A stretch of DNA of 64,000 nucleotides from Musa acuminata AAA Group (GCF_036884655.1 NC_088356.1:16079001-16143000), one strand, 5' to 3'. Shown: positions 21,001 to 31,310, counted from the stretch's first letter. Made by a program: numbers and translations. Notes: a model not told the origin generated them from the sequence alone.

Positions 21001-22308
21001 TCTTCTTTCTCCCCTGCTCTATTTCCTCTCCTTCTCTTCCAGCTGCAGCTGCCACTGCCGCAGCTGCCTCCCCTTCTCCTCTTCCTCTCTTCTTCCCTTT
21101 TCCTTTCTCTTCTTCTTCCTTTCCTTCTCTTCTTTCCCAGCTGCACTGCTGCAGTCGCAGCCTCAGCCACGGCCACAGCCTCTTCTTCCTCCCTTGCTCA
21201 TCTTCCTCTCCTTCTTCTCTTCCAACTGCAGCTGCCATCGCCGCAGCCGCAGCCCCTTCTTTCCCTTCTCTTCTTCCTCTCCTTCCCTTCTTCCTTTCTC
21301 TTCCTCTTTCCCTGCCATAGCTGCAGCTGCCACAGCCGCAGCCGCAGCTACTTCTTTCCCTTCTCCTCTTCCTTCTCCTTCCTTTCTTCTTCTTCTCTTC
21401 TTCTCCTTCCTCCCCTTCTTCTCCCCGACGAACAGCACCTCCTTTCCTCTGTTTCCTCCTGCAGGAAACAGAGGTGCCGCCTCTTCACCCGCTTCTACTT
21501 CTTCTCTTCTTCCTCACCATCTCTTCCTCTCCTTCTCTTCTAGCTGCAGATTCCACCGCCGCAGCCGCAGCTCCTTCTTTCCCTTCTCTTCTTCTTCACC
21601 TCTTCTTCTTCCCTCCTCCTCCCCGGCGTCACACACACCCTCTCCTCTGTTTCCTCTCACAACCTCTTCTCCTGCTTCCTCTTCCTCTTCTTCTTCTTCT
21701 CCTCTTCGAATGCCCCACACCTCTCCTGTGTTTCCACCTGCAGGAAAGAGAGGTGCTGCAGCCCTAGCTGCTGCCACCTCTCGCTCCTCTCCCTCTTCCC
21801 TCTCTTTTCCCTCTTCTTCTCCTTCTCTTCTTCTCCTCTTCCCTTTTCCTCCCCAACGCCACACACCTCCTCGCTGCAGCCTTGCCACAGCTATCGTCCT
21901 CTCTTCTTCTTCTTCTTCTTCTTCCCTTCTCCTCCCCAACGCCCCACACATCCTCTCCTCTGTTTCCACCTGCGGGAAACAGAGGTGCTGCAGCCCTAGC
22001 TGCAGCTGCTGCCTCTCTCTCTCTCCTCTCCATCTTCCCTCTCTTCTTCTTCTTCTTCTTCTCTTCTCTTCTCCCTCTTCTTCCTCCTCTCTTCTTTTCC
22101 CTCTTCTTCTTCTTTTCTTCTCTTCTCCCTCAACTTTTCTTCTTCTCCCCACGCCCCACCGCTCCTCTCTCTGTTTCTCGGTTTTCTTTAATTTTTTCTT
22201 TTTTGCAACTTAACAGTTTAGTCCTTGAAATTTCTATATTTACATATAGGTCCTCCAATTTACATATAAATCCTTATTAATAAATTTTCAAAAGTGAGGG
22301 ATATTACA
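18088..22308. repeat. 4.2-kb putative solo LTR (Tekay/Del-like) with CAACC duplication
   Basis: Begins TGTCACGCCCC and ends GGGATATTACA, flanked by CAACC at 18083-18087 and 22309-22313. These termini and the TTTAGTCCTTGAAAT / AGGTCCTCCAATTTA block before the right end are typical of long LTRs of Tekay/Del-type gypsy elements. No primer site, polypurine tract or protein domain is visible inside, hence a solo LTR rather than an element. The left half (18088-20460) is A-rich unique sequence with repeated AATGGA..ATATCAATG motifs near 18770-18920 and TTGCAATAGGAAAG-like repeats near 20190-20330. The right half is the CT-rich array listed separately. Orientation cannot be fixed because both ends satisfy TG...CA. 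Confidence 0.75.
20465..22190. repeat. CT-rich low-complexity and tandem-repeat block
   Basis: About 1.7 kb of polypyrimidine sequence (TTCTTCCTC and GCAGCCGCAGC motifs). A unit of 274 bp is repeated (20748-21021, then 21022 to about 21260). Weaker units downstream each carry a hairpin motif (21446-21474, about 21720, 21957-21985). Long frames exist on both strands (Ser/Pro/Leu-rich on plus, Arg/Glu/Gly-rich on minus), but they are consequences of composition and not credible proteins. Confidence 0.85.
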
Positions 22309-22418
22309 CAACCGCCTAACCCTAGCCGGCCTCTTCACCTCTTTAATAGGGGTCGACTTAGGTAAGTTTTACATGAATGTCCCTCTCAATTAGGACTCTC
22401 CTAGCTAGAGTCGTAACA

Positions 22419-22617
22419 TTGATCCACTAAAAATCTAGTTTGCATTTCTTTTTATGCTTTTCTTTGCCATTACTGATTGATTTAGTTGCTAACTACCCTT
22501 ACTCACATTCTAAGTTAAATACATTTTTGATCAAAATTTTTTAATTGAAACTTTATTTTAAAAGCACTAATTCACCCCCCACCCCCTCTCCCTCTTATTG
22601 TCTCTACGATCCTAATA
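22419..22617 (+). repeat. 3' end of an old copia LTR (element D)
   Basis: Right-hand end of a copia LTR (GTTTGCATTTCTTTTTATGC ... CACTAATTCACCCCCCACC ... GATCCTAATA), strongly AT-shifted compared with A, B and E2. Its left part was displaced by the insertion of G1 and is outside the window. Confidence 0.8.
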
Positions 22618-22619
22618 AT

Positions 22620-22631
22620 TGGTATTAGAAC
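22620..22631 (+). promoter_or_regulatory. Decayed primer binding site, element D
   Basis: TGGTATTAGAAC differs from TGGTATCAGAGC at two positions, both C-to-T or G-to-A transitions, as expected for an old methylated copy. Confidence 0.7.
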
Positions 22632-22689
22632 CTTGTTCTTTCAATTGGTTTAATACATAAAAGAGATTAAAGAACTTTTTCTAGCAATC

Positions 22690-23318
22690 AAGAGGGTCAC
22701 TCTATCACTCATCCTCCTATGTTTAGTAGAACAAACAACACTTATTGAAAGACATGAATGCATATTTTCTTGATTTCTATATATATTGATTTATGGAATA
22801 TTATTGAATGTGGTTTTCAAAAATCTTATAAATAGATAAATGAATGGAATAATCTTGAAAAGTATTTTTTTTTAAATGCTAAAGCTATGAATGATTTATT
22901 TTGTACTTTAGACAAAAATGAGTTTAATTGTGTTTCTACATATGAAACTACATATGATATTTGGCATACACTTGAAGTTACTCATGAATGCACAAATATA
23001 ATAAATGAATCTAAGATTAATCTTTTGATATATTGTTATGAACTATTTAGAAGGAAGCTAAGCGAAACCATTGGTGATATATATACCTGTTTGATGTATG
23101 TTGTCAATGGTTTGAAAGCTAATGATAAATATTATAGTAATCTTCAATTAGCTAATAATATTTTAAGATCTCTTCTAAAAAGTTAGGATCCAAAGATAAT
23201 TGTAATTCAAGAAGTAAAGGACTTGAACAATTTTCTCTTGAAGAACTCATAAGATCATTAATGACCCATGAAATGACTTGCAAGGCATATGACGAACAAG
23301 AGAAAAACCTATTGGGAA
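22690..23318 (+). pseudogene. gag: Old degenerate copia gag (element D)
   Basis: Recognisable but decayed gag. In-frame segments include ...CTLDKNEFNCVSTYETTYDIWHTLEVTHE and LRRKLSETIGDIYT-like sequence, matching A, B, E and E2. Stops and small shifts break it before 22887 and after 23186, and most changes are C-to-T or G-to-A. It ends in the region equivalent to LMTYEMTCKA.EEQE. Together with the LTR end and primer site just upstream, it is the host into which G1 inserted. Confidence 0.85.
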
Positions 23319-23511
23319 ATATGAGGTGACATCACATGTCTAGCAAAAGAACAAAAAAATAAAATCCCAGAATTTTCGTAGAAAAGAAGGTTTCATTGTT
23401 TTGCAAAAGTTGGTGTGCAAAAACCCACGAAACCGAAAAACTGTGTAAGAGAATTACCTATGGAGATCGTATATCCCTAAAAACCTAGAGATCTGTGAGA
23501 GGATGAAGTGT
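23319..23511. other. Unassigned 193 bp between D and G2
   Basis: No homology recognised to the flanking elements and no gene seen. The junction with the truncated LTR of G2 has no visible target duplication. Confidence 0.5.
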
Positions 23512-23891
23512 ATGATTCTAAACTTGGGGTTGATCTCTTTAGGGGATCGGCCTCCTTGGAACTCTATAGGGGTTCCTCCCTCCAAGTTGCTTTTCAAAGG
23601 CTGCAGAAAAGATTCATTTATTGCTTATGAAAAGAGAAGGAATACATGGCTATTTATAGGGCTTCTAAACCCTAACTCCTAATAGGACTCCTACTTAAGA
23701 CTCTTACTTCTAACCAACTCCTAATAGGACTCCTAGTCAAGACTCCTATTCCCTTACAACTCCCAATTCTTCTCTAAGAAAACACCTCCTACATGAATGT
23801 CCCTCTCAATTAGGACTCTCCTAGCTAGAGTCCTAACAGTTTTACATGAATGTCCCTCTCAATTAGGACTCTCCAAGCTAGAGTCCTAACA
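23512..23891 (-). repeat. 3' LTR of G2, truncated
   Basis: Plus strand runs from GATTCTAAACTTGGGG to GAGTCCTAACA, lacking the TGTTAGAACCCTTGCA end. The LTR edge module (ATGTCCCTCTCAATTAGGAC...CTAACA) is present twice, at 23793-23839 and 23847-23891. Confidence 0.88.
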
Positions 23892-23905
23892 GACCCGCCC
23901 TCTTC
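23892..23905 (-). promoter_or_regulatory. Polypurine tract of G2
   Basis: Minus strand GAAGAGGGCGGGTC next to the LTR start. The same sequence with one change is beside the 3' LTR of G3 at 54083. Confidence 0.7.
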
Positions 23906-23908
23906 AAA

Positions 23909-24330
23909 TCAGCCTTGTCCTCGAGGCTGATGATTCGTGAATTCTGGGAATTTGATCTTCAAGTCGTCATAGTTCTCCCAAGTGGCATCTTCTATTGGTA
24001 GGTTCGCCCACTGTATTTGCACTTCATTAGTGGGTCGTCGTCGTCGAGTCACGATCCGTCGAACAATAATGGCACTTGGCTGGGTCTGGAGTTCTCTTTG
24101 GGTAGTCATATTTGGTGGGTGGCTTTGGGCTGTCTCCAAGCACCTATTTAAAACTTTCGTCTGGCTGTTGGTTTGTGGGTGATATGTCATACTCCTTTTC
24201 AATTTAGTACCCTGCATATGGAATAACTTTGTCCAAAATCTGCTCTTGAAGATGCAAGTAGAATTTGTCACAAGCACAATGCGTCCCTTATAGCATAATT
24301 CTTTTGAGTCCCGATTGTAATGAGCCACGG
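23909..24330 (-). pseudogene. pol: G2 integrase fragment and chromodomain-like C-terminus
   Basis: The minus-strand frame runs from the integrase zinc-binding region (YNRDSKELCYKGRIVL) to the end of the catalytic core (FWTKLFHMQGTKLKRS, YHPQTNSQTKVLNRCLET). The frame then passes to a C-terminal module RRPTNEVQIQWANLPIEDATWE, the signature of the chromodomain tail of plant chromoviruses. Most of the integrase core, including the first two catalytic acidic residues, is deleted, as is the stretch between LNRCLET and the chromodomain. Stop TGA at 23909-23911. Confidence 0.85.
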
Positions 24331-25178
24331 AGCTTGGTGCTTCCTCTAATTTTTTTTTGTATCTTACTGGTCTCCGAATCTTCCTGCCATTCCATCTTAA
24401 TATTCTCAAGGAAGTCGCTGGTTGGAAGTAAAACGACCGAAAATTCAGCTTGCTCAGGTAGTTGCGAAAGCGCATCTGCAACAACATTCTCTTTCCACCT
24501 TTTGTAAGTTATTTCATAATCAAATCGAAGAAGTTTTGTTACCCATTTTTGCTGCTCGGGGGAAGATATCTTCTGCTCCAAGAGATATTTTAGGCTTTTA
24601 TGGTCGGTCTTGATTTGAAAGTATCGCCTGATCAAGTACGATCTCCACCTCGTTGCTGCGTGCACAATGGCGAGCATCTCCTTATCATATGTTAACATGT
24701 TTTGATAGGGGGGAGACAATGTCTTGCTAATGTATGTGAGTGGTCGACCATCTTGCATGAGAACGTCTCCCATTCTGTCTCCAGATGCATCAGCCTTAAT
24801 GATGAAGGGTCGGTTGAAATCTGGTAACGCTAGCACTGGCGTCGTCGTCATGGCTGCCTTAAGTTTGTCGAAGGCAGCGGAGGCTCTGTCCGACCATTGG
24901 AAGACATCTTTTTTCAGTAAAGAAGTAAGTGGTGCACTGATCTCTCCATAGTTTTTCACGAACTTGCAGTAATAGCCTGTTAAACCCAGAAAGCCATGTA
25001 GCAATTTTATGTTCCTCAGGGTCAGCCAGTTTTGCATTGCTCCAATTTTGAAAGGGTCCACTGTCACACCTTCCTCTGATATGATATGCCCAAGATATTT
25101 CACCTTTTGTTGAAGAAAGTAAAAATTCGTAGTGGTTGTTGTGTGTTTGAAAGGCGATTTTCGGTATGACTTCTTCAT
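24331..25178 (-). pseudogene. pol: G2 RT C-terminal part and RNase H
   Basis: The frame from 25178 contains the end of the RT thumb and connection ([35 protein letters not shown]). RNase H follows (FIIKADASGDRMGDVLMQ, MLTYDKEMLAIVHA, FQIKTDHKSLKYLL, WKENVVADALSQLP). The Asp of KADAS, the Glu of DKEML, the Asp of TDHKS and the Asp of ADALS are visible. The upstream RT palm with the YxDD-type catalytic motif has been deleted. A parallel frame (24859-25182) contains the last RT palm residues THNNHYEFL, showing a frameshift at the deletion. Confidence 0.88.
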
Positions 25179-25211
25179 ACACTCGTATTTGATAATACCC
25201 GGATCGAAGGT

Positions 25212-26414
25212 CTAGCTTTGTGAAGATTTGTGCTCCCTTTCATCTAGCAATTCATCTGCTATTGGAATAAGGTATTTGTTCTTGATGGTTATGCCATTGA
25301 GAGCTCGATAATCAACGCATATTCGCCATGTTCCGTCCTTCTTGCGTACAAGTAGCACCAATGAAAAGTAGAGGTTGTAACTTGGCCGAATAACTCCTGT
25401 TTCAAGCATCTCTTTTAAAATCCTTTCTATTTCATCCTTCTGGAGATGTGGATACCGATATGGCTGAGTATTTGCTGGAGATTTGACTGGAAAAATCATT
25501 ATACAATGATCATGCTGACGAGTAAGACGTAGGTTGTGCGGCTCGTCAAATATATCTGAAAATTCAGCAAGCAAAGGAAATAGGTTTGGATCTTCAAATT
25601 CTATTGGCTCTCCTTTAATTTGCTGCTCAAGTTGTACCAAAAAGCCCCTGCATGCTTTATACAAAACCTTCTCCATTTGTTGTGTGCAAATCATCGTTAC
25701 GTCGCCCTCACGTTTCCCATGCAGTATCACCTGTTTCTCCTTACTGTAAAATTTTATAAATAGTTGCATAAAATTCCAAGAAATATCACCTAATGTCATC
25801 AACCATTTAATTCTAAGTATGGCCTCATGATCATCAAGAGGGAGGAGGAAGAAATCTGCAATTATCTCTTGGTCCTGCAGCAACAGTTTCATCTGCGGGC
25901 ACCTATGATCACACTTCAAAATCCGTCCGTTGGTGACCTTAACGATAAACCTACTGCAATTCTCAATAGGTAAGTTCATATGGACAGCAATCTTACTATT
26001 TAGGAAGTTATTAGTGCTGCCCGTGTCGATGAGAACAGTGATCGGTTGTTGTTTGAGAAGGCCTCCAACTTTCATCGTTTGCGAGTTTGAGTAGCCAGCT
26101 AGTGTATGTACCGTAACTTTGGTCGGTTGTGGCTCTTCTTCTGCATCATTTTCTTCATGTTCAAGGCTCTCTTCTGAATGTTCAATGACCTCTTCTTCTA
26201 TCGGTTCAATCATAAGAAGTCCTCCTTTACTACAGCGATGCTCACGACTCCACGGCTCGTCACAATGCCAACATAACCCCTTCGCATATCGCTCCCGAAG
26301 CTCTTCTCTTATTAACCTCTTTGGTGTTGGGACTTGGTCGATAGTAGGGGGGGCTAAGGGCTTCAATATTACTGGTTGAGGAGTGACCCTAGTCCTCCGA
26401 GCTTCATGGTTCAA
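25212..26414 (-). pseudogene. pol: G2 gag C-terminus, protease and RT N-terminus
   Basis: 400 codons open on the minus strand. They hold a zinc knuckle ([14 protein letters not shown]), an acidic linker, the aspartic protease ([14 protein letters not shown]), the protease-RT linker and the RT fingers ([49 protein letters not shown]). The RT then ends with [15 protein letters not shown] and a stop, because the palm is deleted. The stretch continues directly from gag without a stop at the position where G1 carries TAA. Confidence 0.88.
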
Positions 26415-27084
26415 TTGCTCCTCTTGAGTCGTGCGAAAGAGATGGCTGCCATAAGCGTATACGGTTGTCGCTCTTTAACTTCTCCTCGGATCTCCGGCTT
26501 CAAGCCCTTAATGAAGGTCCTCAATAGCTGTTTTTTAGATCAATAATGAGTTTGATTAGATAACCTTTCAAACCTGGTTTGGTACTCTTGAATGGTAGAG
26601 GTTTGTCGGATCTTTGCTAGTTGTCCGTCAATATTCTCGTAATTGGTTGGTCTGAAGCGGATCAGCAGTCCTTCTTTGAATTGTCGCCATGAAAGGACTC
26701 CATAAGTATGTTCAAACCAGTCAAACCACCGTATAGCATCCCCTTCAAGATGTATAGCTGCAATTTTCACCATAGATGAATCTGCGGTTTTATGGTATCG
26801 AAAATATCGCTCTGCGCCCGAGATCCAACCAATTGGGTCTCCTTCTTCCCATCTAGGGAAGTCCACTCTCATGCATGGATAGTTGGGGTTGGTCATAGAG
26901 CTTTCCCTCTCTTGGAAGTCATATCTTCGGGCTTGGTGTGATTGGCAAAGCTCTCTCCTTGATGTGATTTCTTCGGGCTTAGTGGTCGGCCCAATCTGAG
27001 TTCGGTAAAGAGCGTCTGAATCTTATCCTCCATTCATGCCTCGAAGGCTTCGAAATTAGCATTGATTACCTCCTCAGATTCCAT
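26415..27084 (-). pseudogene. gag: G2 gag
   Basis: Copy of the G1 gag starting at 27084 (MESEEVINANFEAFEA). It carries stops after FEAFEA and after FERLSNQTHY, and a small shift near 26930. The domain core (DFPRWEEGDPIGWISGAERYFRYHKTADSSM ..., given here only in part) is open at 26540-26896. Same role and order as in G1. Confidence 0.85.
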
Positions 27085-28400
27085 AGTATATGCCACCAAA
27101 TCTATGATGTTAAGATCTCTCTTTTGTTGTCGGGTTAAAGGCATGTATTGGTTGAGAGAGGTGATGGTCGAAAGGGTTGGTAGATCGGTGGATGTAGGCT
27201 ACGGTTTAGGCTTGTTTTGTGGCTATTTTGGGTGCAGTTAGAGGGTGTGGTTTGATGGAGTTTTAGGGCTGTAGATGAAAGTTTTGGATCTGTGGTAGAT
27301 GGTAGCAAAGGTTTGATAGAAATAAGTGGAAGTTGCAGCAAATATGTGCTGTCTTGTAAGAGTAGAATTGTCGTCGAAGAAATAATGGTTTCTCGATGTA
27401 ATTTCTACCAAAAACATGAGAGAATTGAGGAGGGAATTGATAGTAAAATCACAGTTTATATGACAGCAAGGATGTCTAATTTAATCAAGATAATTTCAGT
27501 AGTATAACAGCAAGAAAATTGGTGCAAGTTGCGATAGCAGAATTATCGTCGAAAAATTTCAGCGGTTTACGATGAAAATTTGCAGCAACACAAAATCATT
27601 TTTAGAGATGAATTTCTCAATAGATCAATCTTAGATGGAAGCCAACATAATCTATGAAGTGTATAAGAAATTTCATTCAAAAAAGATTGCAAATAGATGG
27701 GTTAAGGAAACAATAAGCGACTGAAACTTTCTACAGCACAAATTTTTAAGTATAGCAGATTGGACGTAAAAGATCAGTGGTTTATATTGAGAATTTTTTT
27801 ATGAAGCCAAAGGGAAATCCACTGTTAGGAAGTGTCAAAGCTATTATAAAAATTTCGTAGAGATTTGGATAGAAACAATGTAGTATCAAGATCAAACAAT
27901 CAGTACTATGCGGCTAAAATTTTACAGTGCAGATTTTCAAGTATAGCAGATTAGACGTAAAATATCAATGGTTTATATTGAGAATTTTTTGACAAAACCA
28001 AAGGAAATCTGCTATTAGGAAATGTCAAAGATGTCAAAAATTTTGTAGAGATTTGGATAGAAAAAACACAATAGGAAGATCAAACAGACGGTTCTATACG
28101 GTTGGAATTCTGCAATGTATCTTTCGTCGTAGAGACGAAAACTTTATGACGAAAAGTTTATGCAGCAATATATGAATAATTTTTTTGGGATTTTCAAATA
28201 AGGATAACTAAATTGCAGCAGCAGTAAGGTAGAAAACCAGAACCTGTTGCAATTCACGGGGAGATCAAAGGATGATCCGTGGTGGTGGAGATGACGACGG
28301 AATTTGGCAACGATCTCTTAAGCAATTGTGGGAATTGCTTTGGGCGGTTGTGGAGGGTTGATGGATGGCTGTGGAAGGGCAGCGAGATGCCAAGAATGCT
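27085..28400 (-). other. Non-coding leader of G2
   Basis: Homologous throughout to the G1 leader (16481-17784), with scattered point changes. No gene seen. Confidence 0.75.
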
Positions 28401-28412
28401 GCTCTGATACCA
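28401..28412 (-). promoter_or_regulatory. Primer binding site of G2 (tRNA-iMet)
   Basis: TGGTATCAGAGC on the minus strand, two bases inside the 5' LTR. Confidence 0.92.
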
Positions 28413-28414
28413 GG

Positions 28415-28852
28415 TGTTAGAACCCTTGCAGATTCTAAACTTGGGGTTGATCTCTTTAGGGGATCGGCCTCCTTGGAACTCTATAGGGGTTCGTCCCTCC
28501 AAGTTGCTGCTCAAAAGCTGCAGAAAAGATTCATTTATTGCTTATAAAAAGAGAAGGAATACATGGCTATTTATAGGGCTTCTAAACCCTAACTCCTAAT
28601 AAGACTCCTACTTAAGACTCTTACTTCTAACCAACTCCTAATAGGACTCCTAGTCAAGACTCCTATTCCCTTACAACTCCTAATTCTTCTCTAAGAAAAC
28701 ACCTCCTACATGAATGCCCCTCTCAATTAGGACTCTCCTAGCTCGAGTCCTAACAGAATGTCCCTCTCAATTAGGACTCTCCTAGCTAGAGTCCTAACAA
28801 TTTTACATGAATGTCCCTCTCAATTATGACTCTCTAAGCTAGAGTCCTAACA
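28415..28852 (-). repeat. 5' LTR of G2 with three copies of its edge module
   Basis: Plus strand TGTTAGAACCC to GAGTCCTAACA. The terminal module (ATGTCCCTCTCAATTAGGAC...CCTAACA) occurs three times at 28710-28755, 28756-28799 and 28808-28852. It occurs twice in the 3' LTR and once in G1 and G3. Confidence 0.88.
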
Positions 28853-29956
28853 GAGGTCAACTATCCTCCTCTCTAGCAGTGATCCATCTGGCAGGGGCTA
28901 CGAAGATGCTCCTCAAATCGCTGCCCAAAACTCTTCCTCATGCACACCACGCAATCAAGAAGGGGGTTCCCCTTATTACTATCCACTTGCCCAAATAGGG
29001 GCTATAGTATGAGGAGGAGAATAAGCGGAGACAGCCAAAAAGAACCTCTAGCCTATGGGTCTTTGGTTCCCTCATATTTATAGAGGCCCTCTATTAACTT
29101 AACCCTAATGGATCATGCTATATTGGGTACTGGATCTCCATCCAACTACCCAAGCCTCTTAGACTAGTGAGTTTCTACCCAGTAATCTCTTATTAGCTCT
29201 TATTGGATCTCATCCATAGGATCCAATAATTCAGGGGCTTGTTGGATATCCAATAAGATAGAGGCTTTAACGGATATCTCATATTCGAACCACTACTTAT
29301 CGCAATGCCTATCATATATGTGTGACCCTCTAGGCCCAATATTGAGTTGGCCATGAGTCATATTTATCAGAACTCTTTTTGGCTCAATGAATTATTATCT
29401 CCATAATAATTCACTCGACTCATCGACCGTAGACGTACTAGGCCACTATGCCACAATCTAATAGTTTCTACATGAGTCTCACTCTAATCATATTCTCCCA
29501 GATAACTCTTTCTCTCTCAATCTAAATGACCCTAGCTAGGAATTTGTCTGAGCAAGAACACATGGGATATTCCTCTTATGACACCGAGAATGGATGATCC
29601 TTTATCAATACTCAATAGCCCTTGTAAGGTAGGCTATCACTCTCGATGATCGACTATGCTAGATCTAGAACCTCCATACCTATAAGTCCGGTATCAAAGA
29701 GTAGAGTACTCATATAGGACATCCTTGGTGTCTCAAGTCTAAGAACCATATACACCACTAGGATGACAGAATCACTATTGACAAAAAGGCATCATCAACC
29801 ATCCAACATTCCATGAGCAGATCAATCAGTGAACTCATTCTTCAATAAGCACATGCACTGTATCCCTAGTGTCCCCATACGAGCAACTATAAGACCAGCT
29901 ACATCCATCATATGGACGAGTATATAGCATACTAGTATGTCTGGTTATCTCGATAT
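28853..29956 (-). repeat. Unassigned LTR-like sequence, minus orientation
   Basis: About 1.1 kb between G2 and copia LTR H with no coding frame. On the minus strand it has a good TATA box (CTATAAATATGAG at 29073-29084) followed by a leader-like stretch. The sequence style resembles a plant LTR, but neither end shows a clear TG or CA boundary and I cannot name the family. Confidence 0.45.
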
Positions 29957-31310
29957 TGTTAGGATCAAGAACGGAATTAAGAGGGAAGGGTGAATTAGTG
30001 CAGTAGATAAAAATGATAAATTTAATCACATTCGAAAAACTTCATACGATGAAACTGTTAGTTTGACAAAAACCATATTGAAATATCATTTGACTTGAAT
30101 AAGTTTGTACGTGAGTATAGAAGAGGGGATTAGACAGTTTACAATGAAGTAAAGTAGAATGCAACAAAAGTAAAATATGCACCAAGAAAAGAACACACCA
30201 ATTTTATAGTGATTCGGTCATCCGACCTACGTCCACTCCCGATTCCTCCTTCGTCGAGGTCATCGGCGTCCACTAATGGCCTTCTTTCAATAAACGAAGA
30301 CCAACCACCTCTTTATAGTGCTTTCTCCTTTTCACAGGTTTAGGAGACAACTCTTATAAGCCTCACACCTCTTCTTGGATGATTGTAAAACTAGAGAGAG
30401 AGGAGGAGGACTCTTTGCACTTTTACAATACTTTTATACCCCAACACTTAAAGATTTTTCACACTTTAATTGCCCTTTCATGCAAAAAAGAGTGGGGTAT
30501 TTATAAGCCCCAATGACTTCAAAATTTGAGTAAAAAAGTGTCTCATCTCGGGTTTCTGGGATACTGGTGGTACCACCGCCTATAGCATTGACACTAGGCG
30601 GTACCACCACCTAGTTTAGCGGTACTATCGCTTGACAAAGCCTTAGAGACTAGGCTCTAGCAGTATCACCGCCTGATAGGGCAGTACCACCGCTTGGTAG
30701 TAATAACTCCCGACGGTACCACCACTTGGCAATAATAACTGTCGACGGTACCACCGCCCAGTCTGGGCTGTTCCACCACCTCAATCTGGCGGTGCCACCG
30801 CCAGACAAGGTTTAGCAAATTGGTTGGGCCTTGAATCCAGCCCAAACCAATCTAATTATAGGCCTAGTTTGCCCTTAACAGGTTTAATGGAATTACCTCC
30901 CAAACCTAAGCTTAATTATATACTAACTATGATTTTTAAGGCATACACTAAACAAAACAAGTCCGGTAAGTCTAGGTTTCTTCCAGTGAGCTTCTAATGA
31001 TCTTCCAGCGGACTTCCGACGATCTCTCGGTAATCTTCCAATGGACTCCCGGCAAGCTCCTGGATTTTACAATGATCTTCTTGGTGAGTTCCGATGAGCT
31101 TCTCGGCCAATGCCGGCAGCACTTCCGGTGAACCTCCAGATTCCCGACAAATTCTCAAACTCCCAACGAATTCTCGATTTTGACTCCGGTACTTCATTTT
31201 GCTTTATGCCTTGATCACCATCATAGTTAATCCTACACACTTTTCTCAATAGATAGATTGAATCAAATAATTTACCAATTGATTTTATTATCAAAATCCG
31301 AGATTCAACA
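29957..31310 (-). repeat. 3' LTR of copia element H
   Basis: 1354 bp, plus strand TGTTAGGATC ... GAGATTCAACA, so it points left. It has a shortened GC array with GGCGGTACCACC-type variants (30568-30800) and a minus-strand TATA-like TATAAATA at about 30494. The polypurine tract lies at 31314-31325 on its right, which makes this the 3' LTR. Confidence 0.85.

Larger units (their letters stand above)
15389..22418 (-). mobile_element. Chromovirus G1 (Ty3/gypsy), partial
   Basis: Minus-strand gypsy element. From right to left it shows a 5' LTR (with a nested 4.2-kb insertion), a primer site, a 1.3-kb leader, gag and the start of protease. The rest of pol and the 3' LTR lie left of the window behind the nested copia elements. 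Sister copy G2 ends in a chromodomain, which places the family among chromoviruses. G1 inserted into the LTR of the old copia D (resuming at 22419). Confidence 0.88.
17799..22418 (-). repeat. 5' LTR of G1, interrupted by a 4.2-kb insertion
   Basis: The two LTR parts are 17799-18087 and 22314-22418 (plus strand TGTTAGAACCC ... TCGTAACA). They are separated by the TG...CA unit at 18088-22308 and its target duplication. Reassembled by comparison with G3 the LTR is about 390 bp. It carries short direct repeats (CCTAATAGGACTCCTACTC). Confidence 0.88.
23512..28852 (-). mobile_element. Chromovirus G2 (Ty3/gypsy), nearly complete but defective
   Basis: Minus-strand gypsy element with 5' LTR 28415-28852, primer site, leader, gag, protease, partial RT, RNase H, partial integrase, chromodomain-like end, polypurine tract and 3' LTR 23512-23891. 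The 3' LTR lacks its last ~20 bp, so no target duplication can be read on that side. Deletions in RT and integrase and several stops make it dead. Confidence 0.9.

Noticed and set aside
20467..22280. Very long Ser/Pro/Leu-rich frames (up to 578 codons) and opposite Arg/Glu-rich frames
   Set aside because: They come from CT-rich tandem repeats, are open in several frames on both strands at once and show no domain.
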